Below, piece by piece: positions 53,161 to 64,000 of a DNA stretch of 64,000 nt. The notes below the pieces were generated by a model. The model saw only the letters and a list, made by a program, of their open reading frames with translations, ran no database searches and had not been told where the DNA came from. Made by a program: the position numbers and the translations under genes. Every line of letters begins with the position of its first letter. Within the stretch, counting starts at the first letter, position 1. This DNA comes from Viscum album. Lineage: Eukaryota; Streptophyta; Magnoliopsida; Santalales; Viscaceae. The stretch is from assembly GCA_963277665.1 (NCBI GenBank), contig OY728130.1, forward strand, positions 1,365,042,393 to 1,365,106,392, given 5' to 3'.

Positions 53161-53754
53161 AATGGAGTAACATCTACTCTTAGCATTGTCTTTTTCTTAC
53201 ATTGTCCTCATCATGGAATACCACCTCATCTTGGGGGGGTCTACACCATACAACATCTCCTTCAAAAGTAAAATTATAGTCTCACATAGGCAAAGGGAAC
53301 TAGGGGTGAAATGTACCTAAAACTCGTGATATACATGTAGACCCCGAAACATATTGACCTAAAAAGAAAAGATGATGCACATGCTGTCTTAATTAATTAC
53401 AAACATCACACACTGTTTATAATAATTAAATAAATAAAATCATACATACATACATAGGTCGGGAAAATGCTCGATACCAATCAGCAGGTAAAGATTAAAT
53501 TCATGATAAAAATTATATTTCACTAAATAAAGTATGAGGGTATTTTAATTAAATTAAATAAATAGTGTCTGAATAATTTCTATAGGACCATACCTCAAGA
53601 ACCAGTGGAGGATATCACACTCCTACACCCAAATTACCAATGAAAACCTACCATGTTGCATCTTTCTTTTACACTTGATTAAAATAATTAATTCCATTTT
53701 TAATATACTTACATGAAAAATCAACTTAAATTCACTGAAGAAATTATACCAACT
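53161..53754. other. junction zone, unresolved
   Basis: Contains a run of seven G at 53231-53237, (CATA)n near 53442-53455 and a primer-site-like TGGTATCGAGCA on minus (53468-53479). The sequence beside that site does not match the LTR ends of E1, E2, GA or G4, so I cannot attach it to an element. Confidence 0.3.
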
Positions 53755-56700
53755 ATCTATAGGGGTGGTTATCTTGTAGTGAAGGATTTAAAAAAAACAA
53801 TTTTTAGTCAAAAAAACAACATTAAACAAAAGTGATTTCGGGAGGCAACCCATATTTTTTTCCATTAGTCCACTCTTACCCTCAATCATATTCTAGAAAG
53901 ATTAAAGAGTAATGAACTTTCATTTGTTTTTATTATTATTATTTGATTCTATTAATGAATATGATTAAAGTCTAAAAAATAGAGATACTTAACAGAACAC
54001 ACGACATGAAAGTGTTGTAGAACAGAACTAAAGGAATAGGACATGCACCACCCAACTGAAGCATAATTTAAAATGTGAGTTTTCTTTTAAATTAAATATC
54101 ATTTGAATTACCTATATTTTTGTATCAAAATCTGTTATTTAACTTTCAAATAAAAATTTCATGTCGACACTTGAATTTATGCTTTATTTGACTTATCTAG
54201 GAGACATGAGTTTTTTTGGAATCTTATGATTCCATGTTTTAGATTTCAATTATAATGTGATTGAATGAGTAAAATATAGAATTAAATTATTAAATTGAAT
54301 CATGCATATTAAAATGAGGACTCATAATTTAATAAAATTAATTTATTTGTGTAAATGAAATTTCCTTATCATTTTTCATGGTTTTAATTTTTAAAATTCA
54401 TGTGAATTGATTCTTTATTATTTTTAATTCTGTGAGTGATTTTCCCAAATCATGTGTCCCATTCCAAAATGGATTTCTAGTACAAGTACATATTATTTAT
54501 TATTGAGCATATTTCTTGATTGATCCTGGGACATGTCACCTACTAGAACTTTAATTTGAACTTTTCAAAGATGTGAGTGATAAAAAAACATTTATAATGA
54601 TTGAGGCATCTTTTTAAAATCCCTTATCCTTAAAATACCACCTTGACATCAATCCGTTTTTATCCCATTAAAACCATGAATTTCCTTATTAGGTATTATC
54701 CATGTTTCAATCTGTTTTTATCCATTCCAACCCTCGTCTTAGTATTTTCATGATATTTTAAAGCTGAATAGTGGGGGTTAATGGAGTCATGGTAGAAGGG
54801 ATGATATACATTATAAGAAAAAAAAATTGGAGTTACTAATTGTGGTTACTGAGAAATGTTATTAATTCATCCATTATACTCTTTATTTTTTTCCCCTCTT
54901 GAATGAAAAAAATGGAAAATGAACAAAGCAACCAAAAAATGAGAAAAATGAGTTTTGATTTGGGAAAAACAATACGCACCATTACTAGGCCTATGATTTT
55001 AATCATATGTGGTTATGTGGTGTATTTGAGGTTTATTCTAATCATAACTTTCAAAAAAGAAAAAAACATTGTAAAAAAACATATAAATTTAGAAGAAAAA
55101 ATATTCTAGAGGGTGAAAAAATCATTCCTTATGCTTTACATTGATCATGACCTTACTTTGAGTCTGGGAAGTGGGGTTTTCACAATTTTACTGGGAGAAT
55201 TTAATTGAGATTTTAATTTTGATATCATGAACTTTTAATTAAGAGATAGAACTCCCTCTATAGCCTTAATTTTTAAACATAAAATCCTACTAACCTTAAG
55301 CCTTAGATTTATTAGAACCTTAATTTCATTCCCACAAGATTTTATGTGTGTTTTTTCTTTTCAAAGTAAAGAAAGTATTTATTTTACAAGATTATGGATA
55401 AGGATCATATTATTATGATATGAGAATAACTCTACTTGTATTGTATCATGGGTGATGAGAGAAAATATTCAAAATTGAGGTATATCACGATTTGAAATGT
55501 TTAATGATAATGAATTGAAGATTTTGAATGAATGAAATGATAAGTTCCATCATTTTTTAAAGTGTAAAATTAAAATACATGAATTGGTTGTTTCTTTGAA
55601 AAATGGGAATTTTAATTGATATTTTATATGAAATTTTTTAATTTTATTTGACAATGATGATTTTTTAATTTTATTGCCTTAAAATTTCAATAATGATAAC
55701 ATTGGTGCCCTCTGTTTTTTAATAATTTGATTTTATCCTTGAGGAAAAGCATGGTTTATGTGTGGTGGTATTGACACACTAAATTTTTCATGGATATTTT
55801 TAAATAAATTTCAATGGTTTTAATCACACAAAATTGAAATTTTAATTTCAATTGTAACATTTTATGGTAATAGAAACATTTTGGGCTTAATTGGAAAATG
55901 GCATAATTTTGGTATTTAACTGTTTTAATTAATTTATTTATTTATCCATAGAATTTTTTAGAATGTTTTATTTTTGGAAATTAATTTTTTGTAGGATTTA
56001 ATTCATCTTTTTATTCATTTAATTCTTCTAAACCCAAATTTTAATCCATCATTTGAAGGCCCAAAAAAGCTCACATTTCAAGCCATAAAAATCTGTGCAC
56101 AGATCTGGAGATTTTTTAATATGGGTATATATCTAGTAAATGGATGACCAAATGGATCTAAAATTAGATAATGATAAATATAACATCTTTATAAACAACT
56201 TTCATAACTATTTACCCACTTGATTATACCGAAATCAAGTCCATAAATTCATAATAAATAGGATTTTGAAAATTCATAGATTCTTCCTGGATAGAATAAA
56301 TTGTTAGAGTAAATTGGATATAACTTATTATACACATGTTTTATGAAAATAAAAATAATTGATACAATGAAAAAGATATTTTTGAACAATGTTATAGAAG
56401 ACTACTTTCTATGATTCATTCAAAAAAATAGGATTCCACATGTAAACTTTTTATAGAAGATTATGGAACCAAAATTCAAACTGTTGACAAACCATTAACT
56501 CCCAAAACCCATTAATGGACCATTATTATACCCCAAAGCCTTTTAAATACCTATAAATAAGAGTATATGGGTGTATTTAAGAGGATATATCAGTGATAGA
56601 ATCTCTAAAATATGTCCTGATGTAGATTTATTTCCCTACTTTCTTCTTTTATTTTCCTTACTCTATGATGTCTCCCCCATCCCGCATCAAATTAACTTCC

Positions 56701-57467
56701 CCATCCATATAGGGGTAGTTTATTTTAGTGATTGGGAAAGGTGGTGGCTGGGAATATGTTATTCTATTGAGTTTTTGTGATTCAATTAAATAATATCCCT
56801 TATTCTTTCTATATCTAGTTTCAATTCTTAATTCAATTTTAAATTCCATATGTGGTTGTGTTAGGTTTTGATTCTATTAAATTTCAATTGATTTGGTCGA
56901 TGATCGATATCTCCCTCCACCCAATTACTTTTTTATATGGTGGAATATATTAGGGTTGGGTTTTGAGTTATTTATGGTTGTCAACATGTGTGTAAGATTG
57001 TATGTTGGAATATTGGTTTATTAGGGAACAACAATTCATGTTCAGGGATTACCCTAATTAATCAAGAGAACCTGTTGTAATGCTACTCACATAGAAAGGA
57101 GGGTCGACCAATAAGAGGTTTCAAATAGAAATATTCTTATCATAATCATCTAGACAAGGGGGAGAGAAGACTCAGTAGATGAATCCCTCTATTAACAGTT
57201 AGCAGAAGAAAATTGGGTAAAATTTAGAAGCCATGATAGCACAACACTAGGTCTATCCAAACCTGCTCTGGTCATTATCTTTCTTAATTATTTAAAATAA
57301 ATCAAATAACTTTCTCTCACTTTATAAAAATTAATTAAAACCATCCTTTTTTAGAAAATCAATAAAAGGTGAAAAGTTCATTTTTTGTGCACTCCTCTTC
57401 AGGAGACTACCTAGAGTAAACTACAATATTGTACTTAGGTAATTTAAATATTATTTTTCCATTCCCC
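53755..57467 (+). mobile_element. Athila/Tat-like 3' terminus and LTR
   Basis: At 53755-53860 a plus frame with breaks reads GYLVVKDL, then after a gap the TTCGGGAGGCAACCCAT block that marks the end of the last ORF in Athila/Tat-type Ty3/gypsy elements. A purine tract AAAGGAATAGGACA precedes a possible LTR start TGCACCACCC at 54044. The LTR has a TATA box at 56552-56561, and near 57380-57467 a CTACAATATTGTACTTAGG block followed by CCATTCCCCATGA, a tail style of this lineage. It abuts the partial GA LTR at 57468, so it probably inserted there. LTR limits are tentative; the ORFs inside (54903, 56571) are chance. Confidence 0.5.
56552..56561 (+). promoter_or_regulatory. LTR TATA box (Athila/Tat-like)
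   Basis: TATAAATAAG, followed at once by a transcribed-leader-like region rich in C and T. Confidence 0.45.
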
Positions 57468-59629
57468 ATGATAGATGTGCGTTAGGAACTCTTGGAATTA
57501 CGTAAAGTATTAAATAAATATAATATAATTTTCATGCAAAATGGATCCAAATTTATATAATTATAACATAAGATAAGGATGAGTCGATATAATCTCATCA
57601 AATAAACTTTTTACAAGTTTTAGTTATGTTTTTACACTTATCTCTTACTTTAAACTCCCTCCCCCCATTTATCCATTTTACAATTACCATGATATCATTG
57701 TTTTTACTCATTAGGGGTCAATAAATTTATTGTAAAAGAACAATTGACCCACAAATAGACCATGGTTTATATTTTAAACTTTATCCAATTAATTTTTCTA
57801 AATATAGGATTTTTAAAAAAAATTAAATCAGTTAATAAAATATTTTTAATTAAAAATATCATTAATATCATTTTTTATAATACATAAAATATTATAATAT
57901 AATATGTGTCTAACTTTTGTAAAATGGTTACAAAATGACATTTATTCAAAGATAAGTATTTATGGTAATAATTTAATCATAAGAACTAATTTATATAGGT
58001 TTATAAATTATTTTAAACCTCATCTTTTGGTTTAACACCTTGGTTAACCAATTTTAACCTTAATCATGGTAATGAATTTTTCAACATAAAAAGGTTAAAA
58101 TTTTAATAAGAAGGAGGAAACTTTCTCATAAAGGGTCAAGGTATGAAATTATAGACTATTTCACCTTCTAATTTTCCTATTTCATTATTTTTATAATTTT
58201 TAAATTATTTAATAAATATTATTTAACATAAAAAATCATTAATGTAATTTTTAACACTGTTCATTTAATTTGTCTTTGAAAACAACAATATTGAAAAATA
58301 ATTAAAATATAAAACTTTAGAACATTCTTAATATGTTAAATTAATTTATAAAATTAATTAAGAACTATAACTAAACCAAAAATTATTACTTTTAGAGTTT
58401 TTTAAAATCATTTACATAATTTTTCTACTAATTGCATAAGCATTGTATCAGCAATGTGTAAGCATTTAAGTTAATTATTTCATCAATAAAAATTAAAAAA
58501 AACTGTGATAAAAAATATTTAGTATTTAAAATAAACATTTAAAACCAAAATTTTCTTCTTTTTATCCTTATGTAAAAAAATTAGATATATTTAAGTTCAG
58601 AGAGTGACATTTTAAAATTTTCATTACTTTAAATAATACAAATGCCATTATCAATGGAAAATGGTACTAAAAAGACATATATTAAAATTTAAATGTATAT
58701 GGTCAAATTTATACAATTAAATGAAATTATGGAAAGTTTTGAGTTTATTTGGAGAATTTATTTCATGGTTTTAACCTTGTTTAACCCATTTTACCTTTAT
58801 CGATGTGACAAATATTTATCATGTGTACTGTTAATAATGACCAAAAATAAAAGTGTCATATTTACCAAATTTCAAAATCTTTAATACAAATATGTTATCC
58901 ATTATTCATGATTTTATTTCAATAATTGGTAGAAATAAATTTTAATATAAATGTGTAAAACACAATGAAAACCTGTTTTTAGAAGAAAAAATGTATTTTT
59001 AAGCATAAAAACTAAATTATATACAAATAATGAATATTTATAATTTATAAGAATTTAGTTATTTTATTATAAATTAAATATATCATAGAAAAAATATAAA
59101 ATAGATCAGTACTTTTAAATTACTTGATTTAATAAAAATTTAATGAGAGTATTTGAAAAATCAGTATTTTCACTATTGAGTGGAAATTCAATTATTTCAT
59201 AAAGATCCCAAAGTTTCAACCTAAGTTAATTATCATATGATGATTTTAAAAATAGTGATAATTTTATTAAATAATAAAATTGTTGGTAATTGATTATGAT
59301 TTCCCCATACCAAATGCAATAAAATTATTTTTTGAAGAAAATGAATTTTTGAAGAATTAAAAGACTTTACTAAAAATTGAGTTCTTATTTACTAATAATT
59401 AATCAATAAATTTTTATTTAGTATTAATATTATACATATATTTCATAATTGTTTTACTCATATGCATACCCATCAATTAAGCATCTTTTTTATAGTGGTC
59501 ACGTTCAAATAATAATATTTTAATATTATATTTCATTTCATTTAAAATCAGTGTTCTGTGTAATGTTGGATATCAAAGAAATTAAATTTAACTAATGATA
59601 AATATATTTGAAAATATCAATGTGTTACA
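57468..59629 (-). repeat. partial 5' LTR of GA (U3 part)
   Basis: On minus it starts TGTAACACATTG at 59629 and aligns over its whole length with 36594-38772, for example at ACTCTTGGAATT and TATAATATAATATGTGTC read on plus. R and U5, including the duplicated module, are absent. The break point is exactly where the Athila/Tat-like LTR ends. Confidence 0.75.
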
Positions 59630-59680
59630 AATTCCACTCAGGAATAGGCCTATAAGGTCACTGTTTCATGCTAAAGAGGA
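59630..59680 (+). mobile_element. resumption of E1's 3' LTR
   Basis: Bases 59632-59662 match 25 of 31 positions of the 5' LTR segment beginning ATTCTATTGAGGAAGAGG (near 25832), the point where the first part of the 3' LTR broke off. Beyond about 59680 the match fades, so the true end of E1 is not located. Confidence 0.55.
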
Positions 59681-60723
59681 TAAGGACCACCCATGCAATA
59701 GGAACTAAATAGTCTGATGAGGATTGGATGGTCTATCCTTTTACTCTTGTGAAAGATATGCTATAGTTAACTGATTAGTCATTGGGTTCCCAAATTTTTT
59801 CATTAGAAAGGTGTAGTTGCCTGGCCTGATGTTTTGATTATGGGGGGTTCAATGTCTTATACAATCATTCAAGTCGGGATTACCGTTTGTTTATCCCTAA
59901 TAGAAATTCCCAATAGCTCCCACATCCATAACTGGGTGTGTAATTTCTTTCCAAAGGCGGGTGGTATTTTGAGGTTTTATACCTAAATATTCTTAGGAAC
60001 TCACATTGGTTGATAGGAAGGGAGTTCAGGCTCATAACACCCTTTTGGGTGGAATTTTTTCCTACTTGGGGAATCTTTTATATATTTAAGATATGTTCAA
60101 GAATCTATTTTTAATTTTGATATGGGACTAGTTACCCAAAAAATGATCATAGGTTAAATACTTTTATATAAAAAGGGGGGATCCAATTTTTGGATCCATA
60201 TTTATGTATATGATGTTCTTCATCAATTTTCCAATTGGTGGATAGAATTTCATATGTTGAAGTCATATAAATAGGAACTCCGGAGTTTTTTGTCATTCAG
60301 GGAGGTGGTTAATATTTTGATGATGGGATTATGCCATTATCAGGAATCTTATATATCTTGTTTTATAACAGGATTCAAAACCCACATAGTTCATTGAAAC
60401 CTGTTCAATTTAATATCATGCAGGAAGGACTTATATGGGAGAACTTAAGAACCATATATTTGAGATTAGACCTTTAGGTGGTGTAATATGTATCCTGGTT
60501 ATGTTAGGAATGAGAGTCATTATGGTTCAGTTGACTTCTCAATCTACTGGTGGATGAGAAATCATGATTAGTCTATGGGATTGATTGGGTCCTGATGGTT
60601 AGAATTTTAGAGACATGGTGGGAATTACACTATGGTTTATGCCCATTTGTGATTGGGCCTTTAGAAAGGAATCATACATATCTTGGTAATGGAATGAAAC
60701 AGAGTTCTAATAGTTTGGTTTTA

Positions 60724-60905
60724 TCAGGTCTTACACACTGAGGTTTCCCTAATATTGGAAAAAAATTAATATTGTTTCATTGATCGGGGCTTACACACTG
60801 AGGTTTACCATAATATTGGGGACATATAATATTATGATTCTAATTGAGGATTACACATTGAGGTTTGCATACCTCATTATAGGCTTAGGAAATTAATGAT
60901 ATTAT
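60724..60905 (+). repeat. 60-base tandem repeat
   Basis: The word CTTACACACTGAGGTTT recurs at 60730 and 60790, and as ATTACACATTGAGGTTT at 60850, exactly 60 bases apart, each followed by a CCxTAATATT or similar segment. A displaced fourth copy (CTTTCACTGTGAGGTTTCCC) lies near 61113. Confidence 0.85.
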
Positions 60906-61254
60906 CATTGCAACTCCCTAATCCCACTTGAGCTATTCTCGGTGTGAGAAATAAGGGATAAAAAGTAATAAATAACACTACTTATGGATGTGGTAATTAT
61001 TTACTATGATGGCCCCTTTAAATATTTAATATGGATCTAGGGCCTCAGAAATATTTCTTATGTATCCTGATTATAGAATAAATTGAAGTTATCATAGTTC
61101 AATTAATCAGGACTTTCACTGTGAGGTTTCCCTAATATTCCGATTGGACAAGGCTATCATGTCTCAAGAAATATGCATGACATGTCCTAGTTGTCTACCT
61201 AACATGTATGGATTTCTTCCTATCATACCTGATAAAAATTTCATGATCAAATAT

Positions 61255-61375
61255 GACATTTCTGGAGAGTGTCACATAACCTAGATGCCTTGTCCAGAGG
61301 ATATCACATGATCCTGGTTGACACGTCTAAAGGACATTTCATGATCTTGTTAGATCGATGTATCCTAATCCTCTT
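61255..61375 (+). repeat. minisatellite of about 34-40 bases
   Basis: Three imperfect units contain GxxATxTCACATxATCxT: near 61272 (GTGTCACATAACCTAG), 61304 (GATATCACATGATCCTGG) and 61336 (GACATTTCATGATCTTGT). A weaker unit lies upstream near 61170. Confidence 0.6.
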
Positions 61376-61381
61376 GGATGA

Positions 61382-61929
61382 TGTTGGGAAAACATATTTC
61401 ATCCCATATTATGCACCAGGTCACAACTCTATGGGTAAATCTCTATGATGAGTTCATTGGGGGTTTCAAGGGTAACTCACTCCTGCTCTAGGGGTCTGGG
61501 GGCTGAAGGCCCCCGACCCAAATTTTGGGCCACTGTAGAAACTCTGAACGACTATAGCAGAGCTGACTAGAAGACACTGACATGGAACTATAGTAGTGAA
61601 TACTTTAGAGAAAATGGTATTGTAGCTCTACAAACTTACATCCACCAGCCACTATAGCAGTGTAGACTTTCTGTGCGGTTGGTGGCATAGTACTTCATCT
61701 TCTTTATTATTCGATTTCGGGCTAGGGTTTCTATGTGTGAAACTTTGAGAACTCTCTGCATTGTGTGCCCCTAAAACTATTGAAATTATACCTCTATGTG
61801 GATGTAGTTATCATTTACCAAACTATATAAATCTCTATATCCCAATTTATTTTTCTCATTCATTTTTTTTCCATTTTACTATCCTGTGAATTTTTTATTG
61901 CTTCGTTGCTCCGGATATTTTCCACAATA
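61382..61929 (+). mobile_element. 5' LTR of Ty1/copia element E5
   Basis: Starts TGTTGGGAAAA and ends TTTTCCACAATA, an inverted terminal repeat with small decay, two bases before the primer-binding site. Length 548 bases, normal for copia. TATA box at 61824-61832. A GC-rich hairpin is formed by GGGTCTGGGG (61492-61501) and CCCCGACCC (61510-61518). Three CTATAG(C/T)AG words lie between 61550 and 61665. The last five bases before it are GATGA, the expected half of a target duplication; the other end is outside the window. Confidence 0.88.
61824..61832 (+). promoter_or_regulatory. E5 LTR TATA box
   Basis: TATATAAAT about 100 bases before the LTR end, followed by the pyrimidine-rich R-U5 region. 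Confidence 0.6.
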
Positions 61930-61931
61930 AC

Positions 61932-61943
61932 TGGTATCGAAGG
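61932..61943 (+). promoter_or_regulatory. primer-binding site of E5
   Basis: TGGTATCGAAGG, close to the initiator methionine tRNA complement (TGGTATCAGAGC), two bases after the LTR. Confidence 0.85.
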
Positions 61944-61969
61944 TTGAGTTTGGATTTACCAAATTGAAT

Positions 61970-64000
61970 GATGGTCATGGAAGAAGCCTAGGTGAATATT
62001 TATCACTTAAATGGAACTGAATTTATTTACTGGAGGATATAGATCGAGTACTATATTTACTAGAAGAATCTGCACTTTCCTCTTTTGGGTGTAAAACCAA
62101 TTACCATGGAGCAGAAGGAGTGGGAGTTTCTGGATCGACAGGTTCTGGGTGTTGTTCACCTTATGTTTTCCAAAGGTATTCATCATTAGATAATAAAAGA
62201 CAATGGATGGGATGATGAAGGCTCTCATTAATATTTATGAGAATATTTCTGCCTTGAATAGGTTATACCTGATGTAATGATTGTTCAATCTAAAAATTAT
62301 TGAAGGTTGGATTGTTAAGGATCATGTCGATGAATTCAGCACCATCAAAAATAAGTTGACATCAGTGGGAATTTCACTTGATGATGAGGTATGTGGACTA
62401 GTTCTATTATCTTCTTTACCTCATAGTTCAGAAGAAACTGTAACAGTTTTGAGTAGTTATTTTTGGAATACAAAGTTGGTTCTGAAGGATGTATGATACA
62501 CGATCCATAGTGGGATATCCAATGAAGAGAATCGAGTAGATTATTTGGTTATGCTTTGAATATATAAGGAATAGGAAGATATGAACAGTGAGAAAATCAT
62601 AGGGGATGATCAAATTAAATAGTAAAGATCATAGATAAGGCAAAGTGAATAGGTCCTACTTTCTAGATTTTCAATAATAAAGGAAACCTCGAGAAAGAGT
62701 GCGAATAAAAACAGAAGGAACCTAAAACCAATAGATAAAATACAACATCTGAAGGAACTAATGATGTGCTGCTATTAATCATGGATAGAACTATTGAGTC
62801 TTGGATTTTAGAATTTGGGGTTTCTTTCCATTCCACATAAGAGAAGGGTCTCCTAAAAAATTATGTTTCTAGAAATATTGGAAAGGTACATCTTGCTAAT
62901 GATGAACAATTATAGATCATGATAAATGTTGATACATGGATCAAGACAAATATTTGGAGTATGCAGGTTCTATAAAATGTGAGTTATATCCCTGGTTTAA
63001 GAATAAATATTATATCTATTGGGAATCTTGATAATGTAGGCTTCATTACCACATTTACTGGTGGTTCTTGGAAGATTACCAAGGGATCAATGGTCATTTC
63101 TTGGGGAGAAAATAATGGTACCATTTACAACATGACAGAGACTATCATGGAAATTATTTATTCAATAAACTCTATTGGGGATTCACAATTATGGTACTAC
63201 AAGTTAGGTTTCATGAGTGATAAGGGGATGAAGGTGCTGGTGAAAAAATTAATATTACCAAAGCCGAAGTCAGTTGAAGTTGGTTTATGTGAATATTTCA
63301 TCCTTGGAAAGTAAAAGAATGTATCATTTTCAAAATGAGGTAGATCACTGAAGGATGGGAAGCTAGACCTGGTGCACACATATGTTTGGGGTCCTACACT
63401 AGTACATTCTTGTGGAGGATCAAAATATTATGTTACATTTATATATGACTCAACAAGGAAGGTGTGGGTTTACTTTATGAAAATAAAATCTAACATGTTT
63501 AACATGTTCTAAAAGTGGAAAACCATGGTAGAGAATGGGTTGGGATCAATGCTAAAATTCTTAAGGTCTAAAAATGGAGAAGAGTATGGAAGTCAATAGT
63601 TCAATAAATTTTGTGCTAATAATAGAATTCAGTGGGAGATGACTATTCTAGGTACACTGCAATGGAATGGTGTGGTTGATATGATGAATAGTACATTGAA
63701 TGAATGTTCCAAGAGTATAAGAATGCACTCGAGGTTACCCAAAACCTTCTTAGAAGAGGCAGTGAAAATGGTACCAAAACTGATCAATATGAGTCCATCT
63801 GTACTAACGATATAATGTATACCTATGGAGCTATGTTTAGGAAATGAAGTAAGACTCAAACATTTATGAGTATTTAGTTTTTCTATATGTACATATAGAT
63901 TCTAATACAAGGGGAAAATCTTGATGCTAAGTCTAAACCATTTTTATATTGTCTATGGTGCTGAAGAGTTTGGTTATCGCTTTTGGGATTATCACAATAA
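61970..64000 (+). pseudogene. Ty1/copia gag-pol pseudogene (E5), cut by the window edge
   Basis: Gag (UBN2-type) runs from about 61998: HLNGTEFIYWR, then PITMEQKEWEFLDRQ, then LKIIEGWIVKDHVDEFSTIK, then DDEVCGLVLLSSLP (to 62496). A decayed zinc knuckle near 62665-62700 keeps only its last Cys. Protease near 62795-62840 reads SWILEFGVSFHST, lacking the DSGA active site. GAG-pre-integrase at 62979-63314 includes YIPGLRINIISIGNLDNVGF and LWYYKLGFMSDKGMKVL. Integrase core follows: VHTYVWGP (63371 on), LRSKNGEEY (63559 on), QWNGVVDMMN (63661 on). All three catalytic acids of the D,D,E triad are changed (to Tyr, Lys and Asp). RT and RNase H would lie beyond 64000. Frames are interrupted by stops in gag, linker and integrase. 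Confidence 0.92.

Larger units (their letters stand above)
33985..59629 (-). mobile_element. nested Ty3/gypsy element GA inserted in E1's 3' LTR
   Basis: Bounded by LTRs of the LTR1 family in minus orientation: 3' LTR 33985-38772 and a partial 5' LTR 57468-59629. The U3 parts align over about 2.1 kb (36594-38772 with 57468-59629). Flanking five bases are AATGC (33980-33984) and AATTC (59630-59634), a target duplication with one difference. Sequence after 59634 matches the next segment of the E1 LTR. The body is 25.6 kb because it is itself filled with later insertions (SINE, G4, E2 and an Athila-like piece). No pol can be assigned to GA with certainty. Confidence 0.7.
59681..61381. other. unassigned region with LTR-like promoter and repeats
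   Basis: No coding trace. It has a TATA-like TATATAAAAAGGGGGG (60165-60180) and a second TATAAATAGG near 60268. It also has a 60-base tandem repeat and a shorter minisatellite near its right end. It may be a decayed LTR of another element or the diverged rest of the E1 LTR. Confidence 0.35.

Noticed and set aside
53468..53479. Primer-binding site of E2 or GA
   Set aside because: TGGTATCGAGCA on minus looks right, but the adjacent sequence does not match any LTR end found here; kept only as unresolved.
54903..55109. Short plus open frame as a coding gene
   Set aside because: Lysine-rich low-complexity reading inside an LTR-like region with no supporting feature.
56571..56849. Overlapping open frames on both strands
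   Set aside because: They fall in the transcribed leader of an LTR just after its TATA box; no domain.

Overview
The window is intergenic DNA from a large-genome flowering plant. It is strongly AT-rich and consists almost wholly of old, heavily mutated transposable elements. I found no host protein-coding gene, rRNA or functional tRNA. No open frame longer than about 115 codons survives, yet domain order can still be followed across stop codons and frameshifts. The exact plant cannot be named; large, repeat-bloated monocot genomes are a reasonable guess only.

Layout from left to right. 1-5776 is the 3' part of a plus-strand Ty3/gypsy chromovirus-like element: gag zinc knuckles, a deleted pol, a polypurine tract and a complete 3.9 kb LTR (TGTAAC...GTTACA). 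A tRNA-derived SINE sits inside it at 1151-1270. 5777-14268 is a minus-strand Ty3/gypsy element (element G3: gag, protease, RT, RNase H, primer-binding site, then a long LTR). 14291-23048 is an 8.8 kb CACTA (En/Spm) DNA transposon carrying a tnp2 transposase pseudogene and a TNPA-like pseudogene, both on minus. 23049-24953 is flanking DNA with a minus-strand Athila/Tat-type gag-protease remnant.

24954-61381 is a nest. A Ty1/copia-type element (E1, plus) has its 5' LTR at 24954-27111, and its 3' LTR starts at 33104. That 3' LTR is split at 33984 by a minus-strand gypsy element of the same family as the first LTR (element GA, 33985-59629). The E1 LTR appears to resume at 59630, after a near-matching 5-base duplication (AATGC/AATTC). 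Inside GA lie a second SINE copy (39804-39922), another minus-strand gypsy element (G4; LTR 40287-43668, pol 43890-47449), a minus-strand relative of E1 (E2, from 47450) and an Athila/Tat-like plus-strand terminus with LTR (about 53755-57467). The right edge (61382-64000) is the start of a more recent Ty1/copia element (E5) with LTR, primer-binding site, gag, protease and integrase, still decayed.

Nothing here acts as a living pathway. The interest is the order of insertions, a SINE family I do not recognise, a strictly 20-base tandem array in the E1 leader, a duplicated GC-rich module kept in two separate LTRs, and the pattern of mutational decay. All family assignments come from reading translated fragments and shared ends by eye; no database search was possible.
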